The notes: generated from the letters alone by a model not told the origin. A stretch of DNA of 14,473 nt from CALRBF01 sp041164045 (GCA_041164045.1 JBEAQD010000046.1:1-14473); one strand, 5' to 3'. Numbered from the stretch's first letter, positions 6,525 through 13,121 are shown. A program made the numbers and translations.

Positions 6525-6908
6525 ATGGTAAGAATTTCAGGAGTTGTCATCCCAGATTATAAAAATGTCGAAATAGCTTTGACCTATATCTATGGTGTTG
6601 GTCTTACTCGTTCTCAAAAAGTACTAGCTATTACAGGAATTGATCCTTATAAAAAAGCAAAAGATTTGGATGAAAAAGAAATTGCTTTATTAAAAGAATG
6701 TATTGAAAAAAATTATAAAATTGAAGGAGACTTGAGAAGAGAAGTTGCTAATAATATAAAGCGACTCAAAGATATTAACTCATATCGAGGAAGTAGGCAT
6801 TCCAAAAAGCTTCCAATCAAAGGTAGAACCAAAACCAACTCTAGAACTATTCGTGGTAATGTAGTTCGTACTATGGGTAGTGGACGAAGAAAAGTTGAAA
6901 AGACATAA
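6525..6908 (+). CDS. rpsM: 30S ribosomal protein S13
   Basis: S13 lies in the head of the 30S subunit and contacts the 50S subunit and P-site tRNA. The 127 residues begin MVRISGVVIPDYKNVEIALTYIYGVG, the typical N-terminus with the helix-two-turn-helix fold. They continue through YRGSRHSKKLPIKGRTKTNSRT (about 87-108), matching the conserved RH..GLPVRGQRTKTNART motif, and end in the usual basic tail. Length is close to the family norm. It sits 18 bases after rpmJ and 19 before rpsK, with no Shine-Dalgarno visible. Confidence 0.97.
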   Translation: MVRISGVVIPDYKNVEIALTYIYGVGLTRSQKVLAITGIDPYKKAKDLDEKEIALLKECIEKNYKIEGDLRREVANNIKRLKDINSYRGSRHSKKLPIKGRTKTNSRTIRGNVVRTMGSGRRKVEKT

Positions 6909-6927
6909 TCATTAAGTAAGTTTTTAT

Positions 6928-7356
6928 ATGGGAAAGAAGCGTGTAGCACAAAAAGGAGATTCAGTATCTTCACTAAAAATGGGAGTAAAGGAAACTTCTT
7001 CAAAAAAGAAGGTTTCTCGAGGTACTGCCTATATTGTATCTACTTATAATAATACAATGGTTTCCCTGGCTGATTTGTCTGGAAACACCCTAGCTTGGTC
7101 ATCATCTGGTTCTTTGGGGTTTAAAGGAGCTAAAAAAGCTACCCCTTATGCTGCAACTATGGTAGCAAAAACTGTTGTAGAAAAAGTCAAAAAGACAGGA
7201 CTTCAAGATATAAAAGTTATTGTTAAAGGTGTTGGTCCAGGAAGAGAGGCTTCTATTAGAGGGTTAGCAGGGGCTGGGCTTAATATTATGTCTATCAAAG
7301 ATTTGACCCCAGTGCCTCATAATGGAACTCGTCCTCGTAAACCAAGAAGAGTATAA
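6928..7356 (+). CDS. rpsK: 30S ribosomal protein S11
   Basis: S11 lines the platform of the 30S subunit near the E-site mRNA. The 142 residues are somewhat longer than the usual 125-130 because of a Lys/Ser-rich N-terminal extension (about 1-30). The core is canonical: STYNNTMVSLADLSGNTLAWSSSGSLGFKGAKKATPYAA (about 38-76), VKGVGPGREASIRGL (about 99-113) and the C-terminal DLTPVPHNGTRPRKPRRV. It is the fourth gene of the alpha-type operon. Confidence 0.97.
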   Translation: MGKKRVAQKGDSVSSLKMGVKETSSKKKVSRGTAYIVSTYNNTMVSLADLSGNTLAWSSSGSLGFKGAKKATPYAATMVAKTVVEKVKKTGLQDIKVIVKGVGPGREASIRGLAGAGLNIMSIKDLTPVPHNGTRPRKPRRV

Positions 7357-7374
7357 TATATTTTATAAGAGCAT

Positions 7375-7974
7375 ATGTATAGTCGTAAGAAAGTTAAAAT
7401 TTGTAGAAAATTCGGAGAGAGAATCTTCCCTGAGGTAAAGATTACCGATGAAAGATTAGCTAAAGCTCCTGGAGTGCATGGTGCTAAAAGGCGTAGATCT
7501 GCCTCTGAATTTGGAAAACAGCTTCAAGAAAAGCAGAAAGTGAAATATGTATATGGACTTCGTGAAAAGCAATTCCGTAGATTTTATGAAAAAGCTCTAG
7601 CTGATGCTGAGCCTACACCTACTGCTTTACTAAGAATTTTAGAAACTAGACTAGATAATGTTGTATATAGAGCTAATATGGCATATACTAGAGATCAAGC
7701 TAGACAAATGATTTCACATAGTCATATTTTAGTTAATGGTAAGAAGGTTACTATTCCTAGCTTTATGGTTAAAACAGGAGATCAAATTACTTATTCTGCT
7801 ACCAAATCTAAGTTAGTTGCAGAATATAAAGATAAGTTAAAAGACTCAGATCTTCCATCTTGGCTGACTTTGGACAAGAAAAATCAAATTGTTGAAGTCG
7901 CTCACACTCCAGGAGTAGAAGAATTGAGTCAGAACTTCGATATTGCCCTAGTGATTCAGTATTATTCCCGATAA
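7375..7974 (+). CDS. rpsD: 30S ribosomal protein S4
   Basis: S4 is a primary 16S rRNA binder that nucleates 30S body assembly and lines the mRNA entry channel. In E. coli it also represses the alpha operon. The 199 residues show KICRKFGERIF at the N-terminus, PGVHGAKRRRSASEFGKQLQEKQKVKYVYG (about 32-61), and the S4 RNA-binding domain from about 90 to 140 (TRLDNVVYRANMA, HILVNGKKVTIPS, GDQITY). Only one Cys (residue 10) is present in the N-terminal region, so this is the zinc-free form. The spacing of 18 bases to both neighbours is typical of this operon. Confidence 0.97.
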   Translation: MYSRKKVKICRKFGERIFPEVKITDERLAKAPGVHGAKRRRSASEFGKQLQEKQKVKYVYGLREKQFRRFYEKALADAEPTPTALLRILETRLDNVVYRANMAYTRDQARQMISHSHILVNGKKVTIPSFMVKTGDQITYSATKSKLVAEYKDKLKDSDLPSWLTLDKKNQIVEVAHTPGVEELSQNFDIALVIQYYSR

Positions 7975-7992
7975 TAATAATCAAATACTCTT

Positions 7993-8922
7993 ATGTCTAA
8001 TCATATCATTCTTCCCAAAACCCCTGTACTAGTACAAGAAATAAGTCCATCACAAGCTATATATGCTATTGAGCCATTGAATCCAGGTTATGGAGTTACT
8101 ATAGCTAATTCATTAAGACGAGTTATGTTGTCTTCATTAGAAGGTGTTGCTGTCACTCGATACAGCATTAAGGGTGTAAGTCATGAATTTACCACTATTC
8201 CTAATGTTTTAGAAGATATTTTGGATATTACCCTTAATATTAAGGCTTTAAGGTTTGATGCTATTATAGATTCTCCAACTATATTAACACTCAAAGCTCA
8301 AGGAGCTAAAGTTGTGACTGGAGCAGATTTAAAATTACCTGGAGGAGTTACTATAGTTAATCCAGAAGCTCCAATTTTGACATTAACTAGTAAAGATGCC
8401 AAAATTGAAATGGAATTAATTATTGAGAAAGGGTTTGGATTTAGAAAAGATATAGAACAAGATGTACAGGGAGAGGTAGGGATTATTGCTGTTGATTCAA
8501 TTTTTACCCCAGTAATTAGAGTTTCTTATGATGTAGAAGATACTCGAGTAGGAGATAAGACCAACTATAATCGAGTTGTATTCAATATCAAGACTGATGG
8601 TACAATTAGCCCACTAGAAGTTATCAATAAATCTGCTAGTATTCTAGTAGAACAATTCAATGCTCTAACAGTTGATGGAGCTCAGGTAGAAGAGGTAAAG
8701 GAAGAGAAACCTGCTTTAGATATTGAAACCTCTAGTATAAAAATTTCAACTCTAGACTTATCTCAGAGAACTATCAAAGCTCTAGAGACTTCTGGAATTA
8801 AAAATATTGCTCAGTTAGCTCAATTCACACAAGAAGATTTGTTAGCTATCAAAGGTGTATCAGCTAGTGCACTCAAAAAATTAGCTGACCAAATAGCTAA
8901 ATATGATATTACTCTTGCATAA
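7993..8922 (+). CDS. rpoA: DNA-directed RNA polymerase alpha subunit
   Basis: The alpha subunit dimerises to start RNA polymerase assembly and contacts promoter DNA and activators through its C-terminal domain. The N-terminal domain spans about residues 1-230 and includes NPGYGVTIANSLRRVMLSSLEGVAVT (about 30-55), the dimerisation motif. An acidic/Lys-rich linker (EEVKEEKPALDIE, about 233-250) leads to the C-terminal domain (about 252-309) with two helix-hairpin-helix-like segments. Arg259 in LSQRTIKAL occupies the position of E. coli Arg265, the main UP-element DNA-binding residue. At 309 residues it is close to normal (about 310-330). A predicted promoter for rplQ-rplM-rpsI overlaps its last codons. 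Confidence 0.97.
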   Translation: MSNHIILPKTPVLVQEISPSQAIYAIEPLNPGYGVTIANSLRRVMLSSLEGVAVTRYSIKGVSHEFTTIPNVLEDILDITLNIKALRFDAIIDSPTILTLKAQGAKVVTGADLKLPGGVTIVNPEAPILTLTSKDAKIEMELIIEKGFGFRKDIEQDVQGEVGIIAVDSIFTPVIRVSYDVEDTRVGDKTNYNRVVFNIKTDGTISPLEVINKSASILVEQFNALTVDGAQVEEVKEEKPALDIETSSIKISTLDLSQRTIKALETSGIKNIAQLAQFTQEDLLAIKGVSASALKKLADQIAKYDITLA

Positions 8923-8943
8923 AAACCAAAAATAAGGTACAAT
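8915..8943 (+). promoter_or_regulatory. Internal promoter for rplQ-rplM-rpsI
   Basis: TTGCAT (8915-8920), 17 nt, TACAAT (8938-8943). The -35 overlaps the end of rpoA. The rpoA-rplQ gap (48 nt) is the widest in the operon; the others are 3-19 nt. A start near 8950 would leave a leader of about 20 nt that carries AGGA (8957-8960), one of the few Shine-Dalgarno-like elements here. Confidence 0.55.
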
Positions 8944-8970
8944 GCAAAACATTAACAGGATCACACGATT

Positions 8971-9321
8971 ATGAATAAGGGAAATAAGTTACATAAGATT
9001 GGAAGAAATAGAGAGCAAAGGAAAGCACTTTTGCGAAGTCTTTCTAATGATTTGATTACTCGTGGAGCTATCACTACTACAGAGGCTAAAGCTAAAGCTC
9101 TAAAGCCGTTTGTAGAGAGAATGGTAACTCATGCTAAAAAAGGATCTCTAGCTTCTAGAAGATATGTTCTTAGATTTTTGACTCAAGGCGCTACCCATAA
9201 ATTATTTGATGAAATTGCTCCTAGCTATGCAGATCGAGTTGGTGGGTATACTAGAATTATCAAAGCCCCAGTAAGAACAAGTGATGTTAGTAAAATGGCT
9301 ATCATTGAATTAGTTAAGTAA
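8971..9321 (+). CDS. rplQ: 50S ribosomal protein L17
   Basis: L17 is a 50S protein located near the peptide exit tunnel region. The 116 residues are a normal length. The start MNKGNKLHKIGRNREQRKALLRSL corresponds to the conserved M(R)HxxxxxKLGRxxxHRxAMLRNL. LITRGAITTTEAKAKALKPFVERMVTHAK (about 28-56) is the core signature, and the end RTSDVSKMAIIELV is also typical. AGGA at 8957-8960 is a plausible ribosome binding site. It is followed by rplM after 6 bases. Confidence 0.96.
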   Translation: MNKGNKLHKIGRNREQRKALLRSLSNDLITRGAITTTEAKAKALKPFVERMVTHAKKGSLASRRYVLRFLTQGATHKLFDEIAPSYADRVGGYTRIIKAPVRTSDVSKMAIIELVK

Positions 9322-9327
9322 TATAAT

Positions 9328-9693
9328 ATGCAGAGAGAAATTATTACCATTGATGCAGATAATAAGAGGTTAGGAGCCTTAGCGACTGAAGTTGCTACCC
9401 TTTTGATGGGTAAAAACTCAGCTAATTTTGAATATCATATAGATGGGGGAGCTAAAGTTATAGTATATAATACTAATAAATTATCTATTCATCCTAATAA
9501 ACTAGCTTCTAAGACATATTATAGACATACTGGATATCCAGGAGGAATCAAATCTATCACCGCAGATAAACAAATGGCTAAAGATTCAAGAGAAGTATTA
9601 AGAAAAGCTATATATGGTATGCTTCCAAAAAATAGACTAAGAGCTAAAATGTTAGCTAGATTGGTATTACATAAGAATGATATAACGAAATAA
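9328..9693 (+). CDS. rplM: 50S ribosomal protein L13 (short form)
   Basis: L13 is an early-assembly 23S rRNA-binding protein. Recognisable parts are DADNKRLGALATEVATLLMGK (about 9-29), the segment ending in YYRHTGYPGGIKSIT (about 64-78), and REVLRKAIYGMLPKNRLRAKMLARL (about 88-112). It has 121 residues against the usual 140-150. The shortening is at the C-terminus, where the family ends in a VYxGxxHPHxxQ-type tail and this protein has HKNDITK, and in a compact loop before the YRHTGYPGG segment. No frameshift is evident, because rpsI starts only 3 bases after the stop. In many bacteria rplM-rpsI form their own pair; here they are appended to the alpha operon. Confidence 0.95.
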   Translation: MQREIITIDADNKRLGALATEVATLLMGKNSANFEYHIDGGAKVIVYNTNKLSIHPNKLASKTYYRHTGYPGGIKSITADKQMAKDSREVLRKAIYGMLPKNRLRAKMLARLVLHKNDITK

Positions 9694-9696
9694 TTT

Positions 9697-10116
9697 ATGG
9701 CTACAACTACTACAAACAAAGCAAGTCATTATTATGAAGGAGTAGGACGAAGAAAAGCTGCTACTGCTAGAGTAAGAGTTACTTTATCTCGTAAAAAAGA
9801 ACATAGTATTATAGTTAATGACAAATCTCTTCAAGAATATTTTGACCTATCGGATCATCAGAATAATGTAATCAAACCTCTATCAGTATTAGGAGTTGAA
9901 AATTTTGATATAACTGTCAAAGTTACAGGAGGAGGCGTAACAGGACAAGCTGATGCTATTCAATTAGGTTTAGCCAGAGCTCTTGTAAAATATGATGAAA
10001 GTCTAAAAAAGCAACTTAAAGATAATAATTATCTAACTCGTGATCCTAGAGGAAAAGAAAGAAAGAAACCAGGACTCAAAAAAGCAAGAAAGTCTCCACA
10101 GTGGGCAAAGAGATAA
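9697..10116 (+). CDS. rpsI: 30S ribosomal protein S9
   Basis: S9 binds the 16S rRNA head and its C-terminal tail reaches the P-site tRNA. The 139 residues contain EGVGRRKAATARVRV (about 14-28), VTGGGVTGQADAIQLGLARALV (about 76-97), LTRDPRGKERKKPGLKKARKSPQ and the terminal WAKR. The last Lys-Arg is the conserved tRNA-contacting end. A Thr-rich start (MATTTTNK) is slightly extended. It begins 3 bases after rplM, and a strong terminator follows 12 bases after its stop, closing the operon. Confidence 0.97.
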   Translation: MATTTTNKASHYYEGVGRRKAATARVRVTLSRKKEHSIIVNDKSLQEYFDLSDHQNNVIKPLSVLGVENFDITVKVTGGGVTGQADAIQLGLARALVKYDESLKKQLKDNNYLTRDPRGKERKKPGLKKARKSPQWAKR

Positions 10117-10128
10117 ATCAAATCAGAG

Positions 10129-10149
10129 AAGAGGGGAAACCCTCTTTTT
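10129..10149 (+). terminator. Rho-independent terminator of the infA-rpsI operon
   Basis: AAGAGGG (10129-10135), GAAA tetraloop, CCCTCTT (10140-10146), then TTT and a T-rich continuation (TTTGGTTT). The GNRA loop and seven-pair stem give a compact, strong terminator. Confidence 0.9.
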
Positions 10150-10160
10150 GGTTTATATTA

Positions 10161-10196
10161 TATAAAAATGCTTTCTCAAAGTTAGGAAAGCATTTA
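10161..10196 (-). terminator. Terminator of the minus-strand ORF at 10194-10430
   Basis: AAATGCTTTC (10166-10175) and GAAAGCATTT (10186-10195) form a 10 bp stem with a 10 nt loop, extended by TATA on both sides. Read on the minus strand the stem is followed by TTTTTATA. It overlaps the stop codon of the minus-strand ORF, and together with the preceding hairpin separates two converging transcription units. Confidence 0.65.
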
Positions 10197-10430
10197 TAGA
10201 TTAGTGATTATAAATTCAATTTGTTTTAATTCAGTCTTAGAGAGCTCAGATTGAGTTGTATTTAATTTTTGTAGTATTTCGTTTATTGTAGGTTTTTTGG
10301 GATATGAGAGCCTATATGGCTGGATTTGTCCATGTATTTTACGTATATTCCACTGTAATACCGCTTTTTTATACTCTAAAGCTATAGAGAGTGTATTCTT
10401 AACCCTATCAGATATTATAGTGAATTCCAT
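10194..10430 (-). CDS. Small protein of unknown function (78 aa)
   Basis: I do not recognise this protein. The sequence (MEFTIISDRVKNTLSIALEY at the start, then a stretch rich in Ile, Gln, Tyr and Pro, and a polar helix-like C-terminus with TTQSELSKTELKQIEF) has no signal peptide or membrane helix and looks like a small cytoplasmic alpha-helical protein. Support for a real gene comes from its position: it fills a gap, ends at a hairpin with a T tract on its own strand, and is followed by a convergent operon. A weak possible promoter lies upstream on the minus strand (extended TGT-CATAAT at 10465-10460, TTGAAA at 10486-10481, spacing only 15). It could also be read through from the PEGA protein gene 72 bases upstream. 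Confidence 0.5.
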   Translation of the reverse strand: MEFTIISDRVKNTLSIALEYKKAVLQWNIRKIHGQIQPYRLSYPKKPTINEILQKLNTTQSELSKTELKQIEFIITNL

Positions 10431-10502
10431 ATAAATTCATATAGTAGGACATAAAATTTATTATGACATATTAAAAATTTTTTCAATATGGTAATATCAA
10501 TA

Positions 10503-11978
10503 TTAATTATTATTAAAATTAATCAAAGGAGTTCGAATAGGAAATTGGAAATATTGAATTTCATCTTCCGGATTGCTAATTAAAGTCCTAGCATCATTGC
10601 CAATTCTAATAGAAATAAAGTTTTTGGCATTATCTAATAGAGTATAGCTATTAATATTACCACGAGTATCTGACTCTACTGCTTTAAGAGTATTGTTTTC
10701 TACAAATATTACATATTCAGAATTTGGCTCCCAAAATTCAGACTTGGTAATAGTATCATTGGAGGTATATAAAGTATCAAAATCTCCTTCAAGTCTAGAT
10801 TTATAGCCCTCTATTGTATCAAGGTATAGCTTAGAGATTGTATTTTCACCCTTTAGGAGAGCTTTTTTGGAATCTAGACTAAATTGTATACCTTTAATTT
10901 TAAGTTCTGAAATTTGGTTGAATTCTGGGGTCTTTAGGCCAAGAGATTTGAGCCAAGCTTGTTGTTTGTCATCTAAGAGTATAATATGCCCCTGACTTGG
11001 ACTTACAAATAATTTGTTTATACTCATATCTGGAGTATTAATGACAGTATTTTGTTTGGTATCGATATTATAAATACGAATTAAATTCTTAGATATGTCT
11101 TTACTAGAGGTATAATAAATATTGTTACTAATAAAGCTATACTGATCCATATCCCCTACAAGTGGTTCAGAGCGATTACTAAACTGTTGTTTGATTTCAT
11201 ATAATGCTCCGGCTTGGGTGAAGAATAATCTATCTGTATCTAAACTTAGAACTTTAACAGGATTTGCTATTACATCAGCAATAGGTATAAGATTGGTAAA
11301 ATTAAAGATTACAGGATTAGTGTCTACATTGATAACGACAAAATATTGAAAAACATTATTAACAGAGGTTTTAAAAGCTAAAGTAGTCCCAGCAGCATCC
11401 CAAACAAAATCGGAATAGTCCTGATTATCAGCTCCTCCAAGAGCTACGCTATCGGTAATCCTTTTACGAAGTTTGGTATCTAGGTTCAATAACCAAAGTC
11501 CAGACTCTTGAGGTGTATAAGATGTATAAAGCATAGATGAAGCATCAGGCACACGATTGATATCACGAGCTAGGGATAAATCGGTAAATTTTTCTAAATT
11601 AGGCCTCTCTGGGAAAAGAGTAACTTCGCTAATTAATTGTACCAAAGATGGTTTGATAGATATTTTTTTTGCCCATGACTGATAACCAGATAAAGACAAA
11701 ACTACATCCAAATCTTGAGGAGCCAACCCTACTTTGAGAAGTGGGCTTTTGGATTCAAATTTATCATTAATTGCAATTTCATAAGGAATTCTAGTATTAA
11801 TCCTAATTCCTCCTGTACTAGTTAGAATAGAGCCATCGGTATTATCTTTACTGAGACGATATCCCATACTATATAGTACAATAGCAGGAGCTATAATAAG
11901 GAATAAGAATATAAGTGTCCAAGCGAAGATTTTTTGTATGGTTCTATTCATAGATTTATTATTTATGTTAATTTTCAT
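10503..11978 (-). CDS. PEGA-domain membrane protein with a beta-propeller-like C-terminal region
   Basis: A 491-residue protein with one N-terminal membrane helix at about 17-37 (IFAWTLIFLFLIIAPAIVL) followed by YSMGYRL. A PEGA-like beta domain spans about 56-122 (GGIRINTRIPYEIAIND, GYQSWAKKISIKPS, EVTLFP). The remaining 360 residues are repeated strand-rich segments (SMLYTSYTPQESGLWLLNLD, DFVWDAAGTTLAFKT, HIILLDDKQQAWL, VIFVENNTLKAV), as in TolB/WD40-like propellers. The topology puts nearly all of it outside the cytoplasm. PEGA proteins are associated with surface structures and cell-wall contacts, but no specific role can be read here. Its ATG overlaps the last 11 bases of rnhA (ATGAAAATTAA holds both the start and the TAA), so translation is coupled. 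Met10 at 11949-11951 is an alternative start. Confidence 0.8.
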   Translation of the reverse strand: MKININNKSMNRTIQKIFAWTLIFLFLIIAPAIVLYSMGYRLSKDNTDGSILTSTGGIRINTRIPYEIAINDKFESKSPLLKVGLAPQDLDVVLSLSGYQSWAKKISIKPSLVQLISEVTLFPERPNLEKFTDLSLARDINRVPDASSMLYTSYTPQESGLWLLNLDTKLRKRITDSVALGGADNQDYSDFVWDAAGTTLAFKTSVNNVFQYFVVINVDTNPVIFNFTNLIPIADVIANPVKVLSLDTDRLFFTQAGALYEIKQQFSNRSEPLVGDMDQYSFISNNIYYTSSKDISKNLIRIYNIDTKQNTVINTPDMSINKLFVSPSQGHIILLDDKQQAWLKSLGLKTPEFNQISELKIKGIQFSLDSKKALLKGENTISKLYLDTIEGYKSRLEGDFDTLYTSNDTITKSEFWEPNSEYVIFVENNTLKAVESDTRGNINSYTLLDNAKNFISIRIGNDARTLISNPEDEIQYFQFPIRTPLINFNNN

Positions 11979-12381
11979 CTAGAGCCTTATTGGCTAGGGC
12001 ATCAGCTTGTTTATTGAGTTCACGGCGAATGTGAATAAAGTCTACTGAGCCAAATTTGATTCTAAGATTCCAAATTTTGATAAAAGCTTTTTGAATAGCT
12101 TCATCTTTTAATTCATATATCCCTGTTAATTGTTTTTGAGCAAGTTCGGAGTCAAGATATAATTTTATAGAATATTTTTTGGTATTAGTTTTACCAACTA
12201 GAGATTTGGCTTTTTCTAAAGCCACTATAATTGCCTGATATTCAGCATAATTATTAGTAGCTATACCAAGAGTTTGATGATGGGTTTTGATTGTCCCATC
12301 TGGTAATTCTATTACTACTCCTATTGAAGCTGGCCCGGGATTACCTCGAGAGGCTCCATCTGTATGTATTTTGATTATCAT
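11968..12381 (-). CDS. rnhA: Ribonuclease HI
   Basis: RNase HI cuts the RNA strand of RNA-DNA hybrids, clearing R-loops and replication primers. The 137 residues carry the full DEDD metal-binding set: Asp8 in IHTDGASRGNPGPAS, Glu47 in TNNYAEYQAI, Asp77 in LYLDSE and Asp127 in NKQADALAN. It is of the shorter, basic-protrusion-poor type found in many bacteria and archaea, which differs from the 155-residue E. coli enzyme. A consensus-like promoter lies immediately upstream on the minus strand, giving a leader of only about 15 nt and no Shine-Dalgarno. The 3' end overlaps the start of the PEGA-protein gene by 11 bases. Confidence 0.95.
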   Translation of the reverse strand: MIIKIHTDGASRGNPGPASIGVVIELPDGTIKTHHQTLGIATNNYAEYQAIIVALEKAKSLVGKTNTKKYSIKLYLDSELAQKQLTGIYELKDEAIQKAFIKIWNLRIKFGSVDFIHIRRELNKQADALANKALDEN

Positions 12382-12402
12382 ATTAAAATATATATTAAAT
12401 CA

Positions 12403-12431
12403 ATTATAACATATATTTTATTTTGGAGCAA
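12403..12431 (-). promoter_or_regulatory. Sigma-70-type promoter of rnhA
   Basis: On the minus strand TTGCTC (12431-12426), 17 nt, TATAAT (12408-12403), with an extended -10 TG just before the TATAAT. Predicted start near 12396, about 15 nt before the rnhA ATG. A C-rich tract lies 5 nt upstream of the -35 (12437-12453). Confidence 0.75.
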
Positions 12432-12436
12432 TATTA

Positions 12437-12453
12437 GGGGTAGGGTGATGGGG
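12437..12453. other. G-rich/C-rich tract upstream of the rnhA -35 box
   Basis: The plus strand has GGGG (12437-12440), GGG (12443-12445) and GGGG (12450-12453); the strand collinear with rnhA has the matching C runs. There are three G runs of three or more, so an intramolecular quadruplex would need a further, shorter run (GG at 12425-12426). Same placement relative to the -35 box as at rpsO and the tRNA operon. Confidence 0.6.
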
Positions 12454-12606
12454 TGATCGTAGATAAAATAAATAAATTGTCCCTCGCTGGCGAGGGTGGT
12501 GACGAAGTCGACGGGTGTGGACAGTCTACATAAAGTCGCCCATACGAAAAAACTATGTTGCCCGAGGTCGCTTATATTTTGTCTACGATACCTCTCATCT
12601 TATTCA
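12450..12606 (-). repeat. Structured intergenic element, copy B, upstream of the rnhA promoter
   Basis: No ORF is visible. ATCGTAGA (12456-12463) pairs with TCTACGAT (12582-12589), continued inward by AAAAT/ATTTT pairing, enclosing about 120 nt. Inside is a strong hairpin CCCTCG-CTGG-CGAGGG (12481-12496), and TGTCC/GGACA arms (12479-12483 and 12518-12522) enclose it. On the minus strand the element reads TGAATAAGATGAGA (12606-12593), TTTATGTAGA (12534-12525), the hairpin, GGACAATT (12482-12475), then TCTACG and ACCCC, the same order as the copy at 5892-6068. The interior is much more GC-rich than the flanks. The bases 12607-12670 between it and tRNA-Lys are AT-rich and show no clear terminator. 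Confidence 0.5.
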
Positions 12607-12670
12607 TCCCAAACTTTTTTGGCGACAATAAGTATGGATAATATATAATTAAAAATGTTTTTTATAAATG

Positions 12671-12743
12671 TGGGTGCAGGTGGGCTCGAACCACCGACCA
12701 AAGGCTTAAAAGGCCTCTGCTCTACCAACTGAGCTATGCACCC
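12671..12743 (-). tRNA. tRNA-Lys (anticodon UUU)
   Basis: A complete 73 nt cloverleaf on the minus strand: acceptor GGGTGCA/TGCACCC, D arm GCTC...GAGC, anticodon loop CTTTTAA (anticodon TTT), T loop TTCGAGC, discriminator A. CCA is not encoded (the next bases are CAT). It is the last gene of the Thr-Tyr-Lys cluster and lies 73 bases after tRNA-Tyr. Confidence 0.97.
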
Positions 12744-12816
12744 CTAATAATAAGATAAATACCAACATAGTATACACAAAATAAAATATTTTGCAACTAT
12801 TTTGGTAAATGTTTGG

Positions 12817-12901
12817 TGGGCAGAGTAGGACTCGCACCTACGTAGCCTGAAAAGGCGTCGGTTTTACAGACCGATGCGTTTGACTGCTCCGCCATCTGCC
12901 C
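12817..12901 (-). tRNA. tRNA-Tyr (anticodon GUA), with G55 in the T loop
   Basis: An 85 nt class II tRNA on the minus strand: acceptor GGGCAGA/TCTGCCC, anticodon arm TCGGT-CTGTAAA-ACCGA (anticodon GTA), a long variable arm with GCC/GGC stem, T stem GTAGG/CCTAC and discriminator A. CCA is encoded at 12816-12814. The T loop reads TGCGAGT, so position 55 (base 12835) is G where nearly all elongator tRNAs have U/pseudouridine; the other two tRNAs here have the normal TTC. The stems are otherwise intact. Confidence 0.95.
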
Positions 12902-12937
12902 AAATGTACATACATTATACCATAGAAATATCTATGG

Positions 12938-13010
12938 AGCCGAAAAGAGGACTTGAACCCCCGACCTACCGCTTACAAGGCGGTTGCTCTACCAGCTGAG
13001 CTATTTCGGC
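12938..13010 (-). tRNA. tRNA-Thr (anticodon UGU)
   Basis: A 73 nt cloverleaf on the minus strand: acceptor GCCGAAA/TTTCGGC, D arm GCTC...GAGC, anticodon arm ACCGC-CTTGTAA-GCGGT (anticodon TGT), T loop TTCAAGT and T stem with two G-U pairs, discriminator T. CCA is encoded (12937-12935). First gene of the cluster, 27 nt downstream of a predicted transcription start and 36 bases before tRNA-Tyr. Confidence 0.97.
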
Positions 13011-13043
13011 TATAAAGTTATAATTGTATAATGCACTTTATCA

Positions 13044-13072
13044 AATATATCACAATTTTAATTTTTTGTCTA
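13044..13072 (-). promoter_or_regulatory. Promoter of the tRNA-Thr-Tyr-Lys operon
   Basis: On the minus strand TAGACA (13072-13067), 17 nt, TATATT (13049-13044) with an extended -10 TG. Predicted start near 13037, 27 nt before tRNA-Thr. A C-rich tract (G runs on the plus strand from 13079) begins 6 nt upstream of the -35. Confidence 0.7.
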
Positions 13073-13078
13073 TTGTTT

Positions 13079-13119
13079 GGGCGGGTTAATTTGGGGAGTT
13101 TGTTGGGTTGGAGGAGGGG
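13079..13119. other. G-run cluster upstream of the tRNA promoter
   Basis: Plus-strand runs GGG (13079-13081), GGG (13083-13085), GGGG (13093-13096), GGG (13105-13107) and GGGG (13116-13119). Four or more runs could form a G-quadruplex, but two loops are 7-8 nt, so it is weaker than the one at 455-477. Read in the direction of the tRNA genes it is a C-rich tract upstream of the -35 box. Confidence 0.6.
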
Positions 13120-13121
13120 AT

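Noticed and set aside
6713..7003. Minus-strand ORF of 96 codons across rpsM-rpsK
   Set aside because: Antisense shadow of two clearly real ribosomal genes.
9519..9719. Minus-strand ORF of 66 codons across rplM-rpsI
   Set aside because: Antisense shadow, spanning the junction of two real genes.
12607..12670. Terminator after tRNA-Lys
   Set aside because: Only weak A/T pairing and a CCAAA/TTTGG stem without a following T tract; no convincing terminator.
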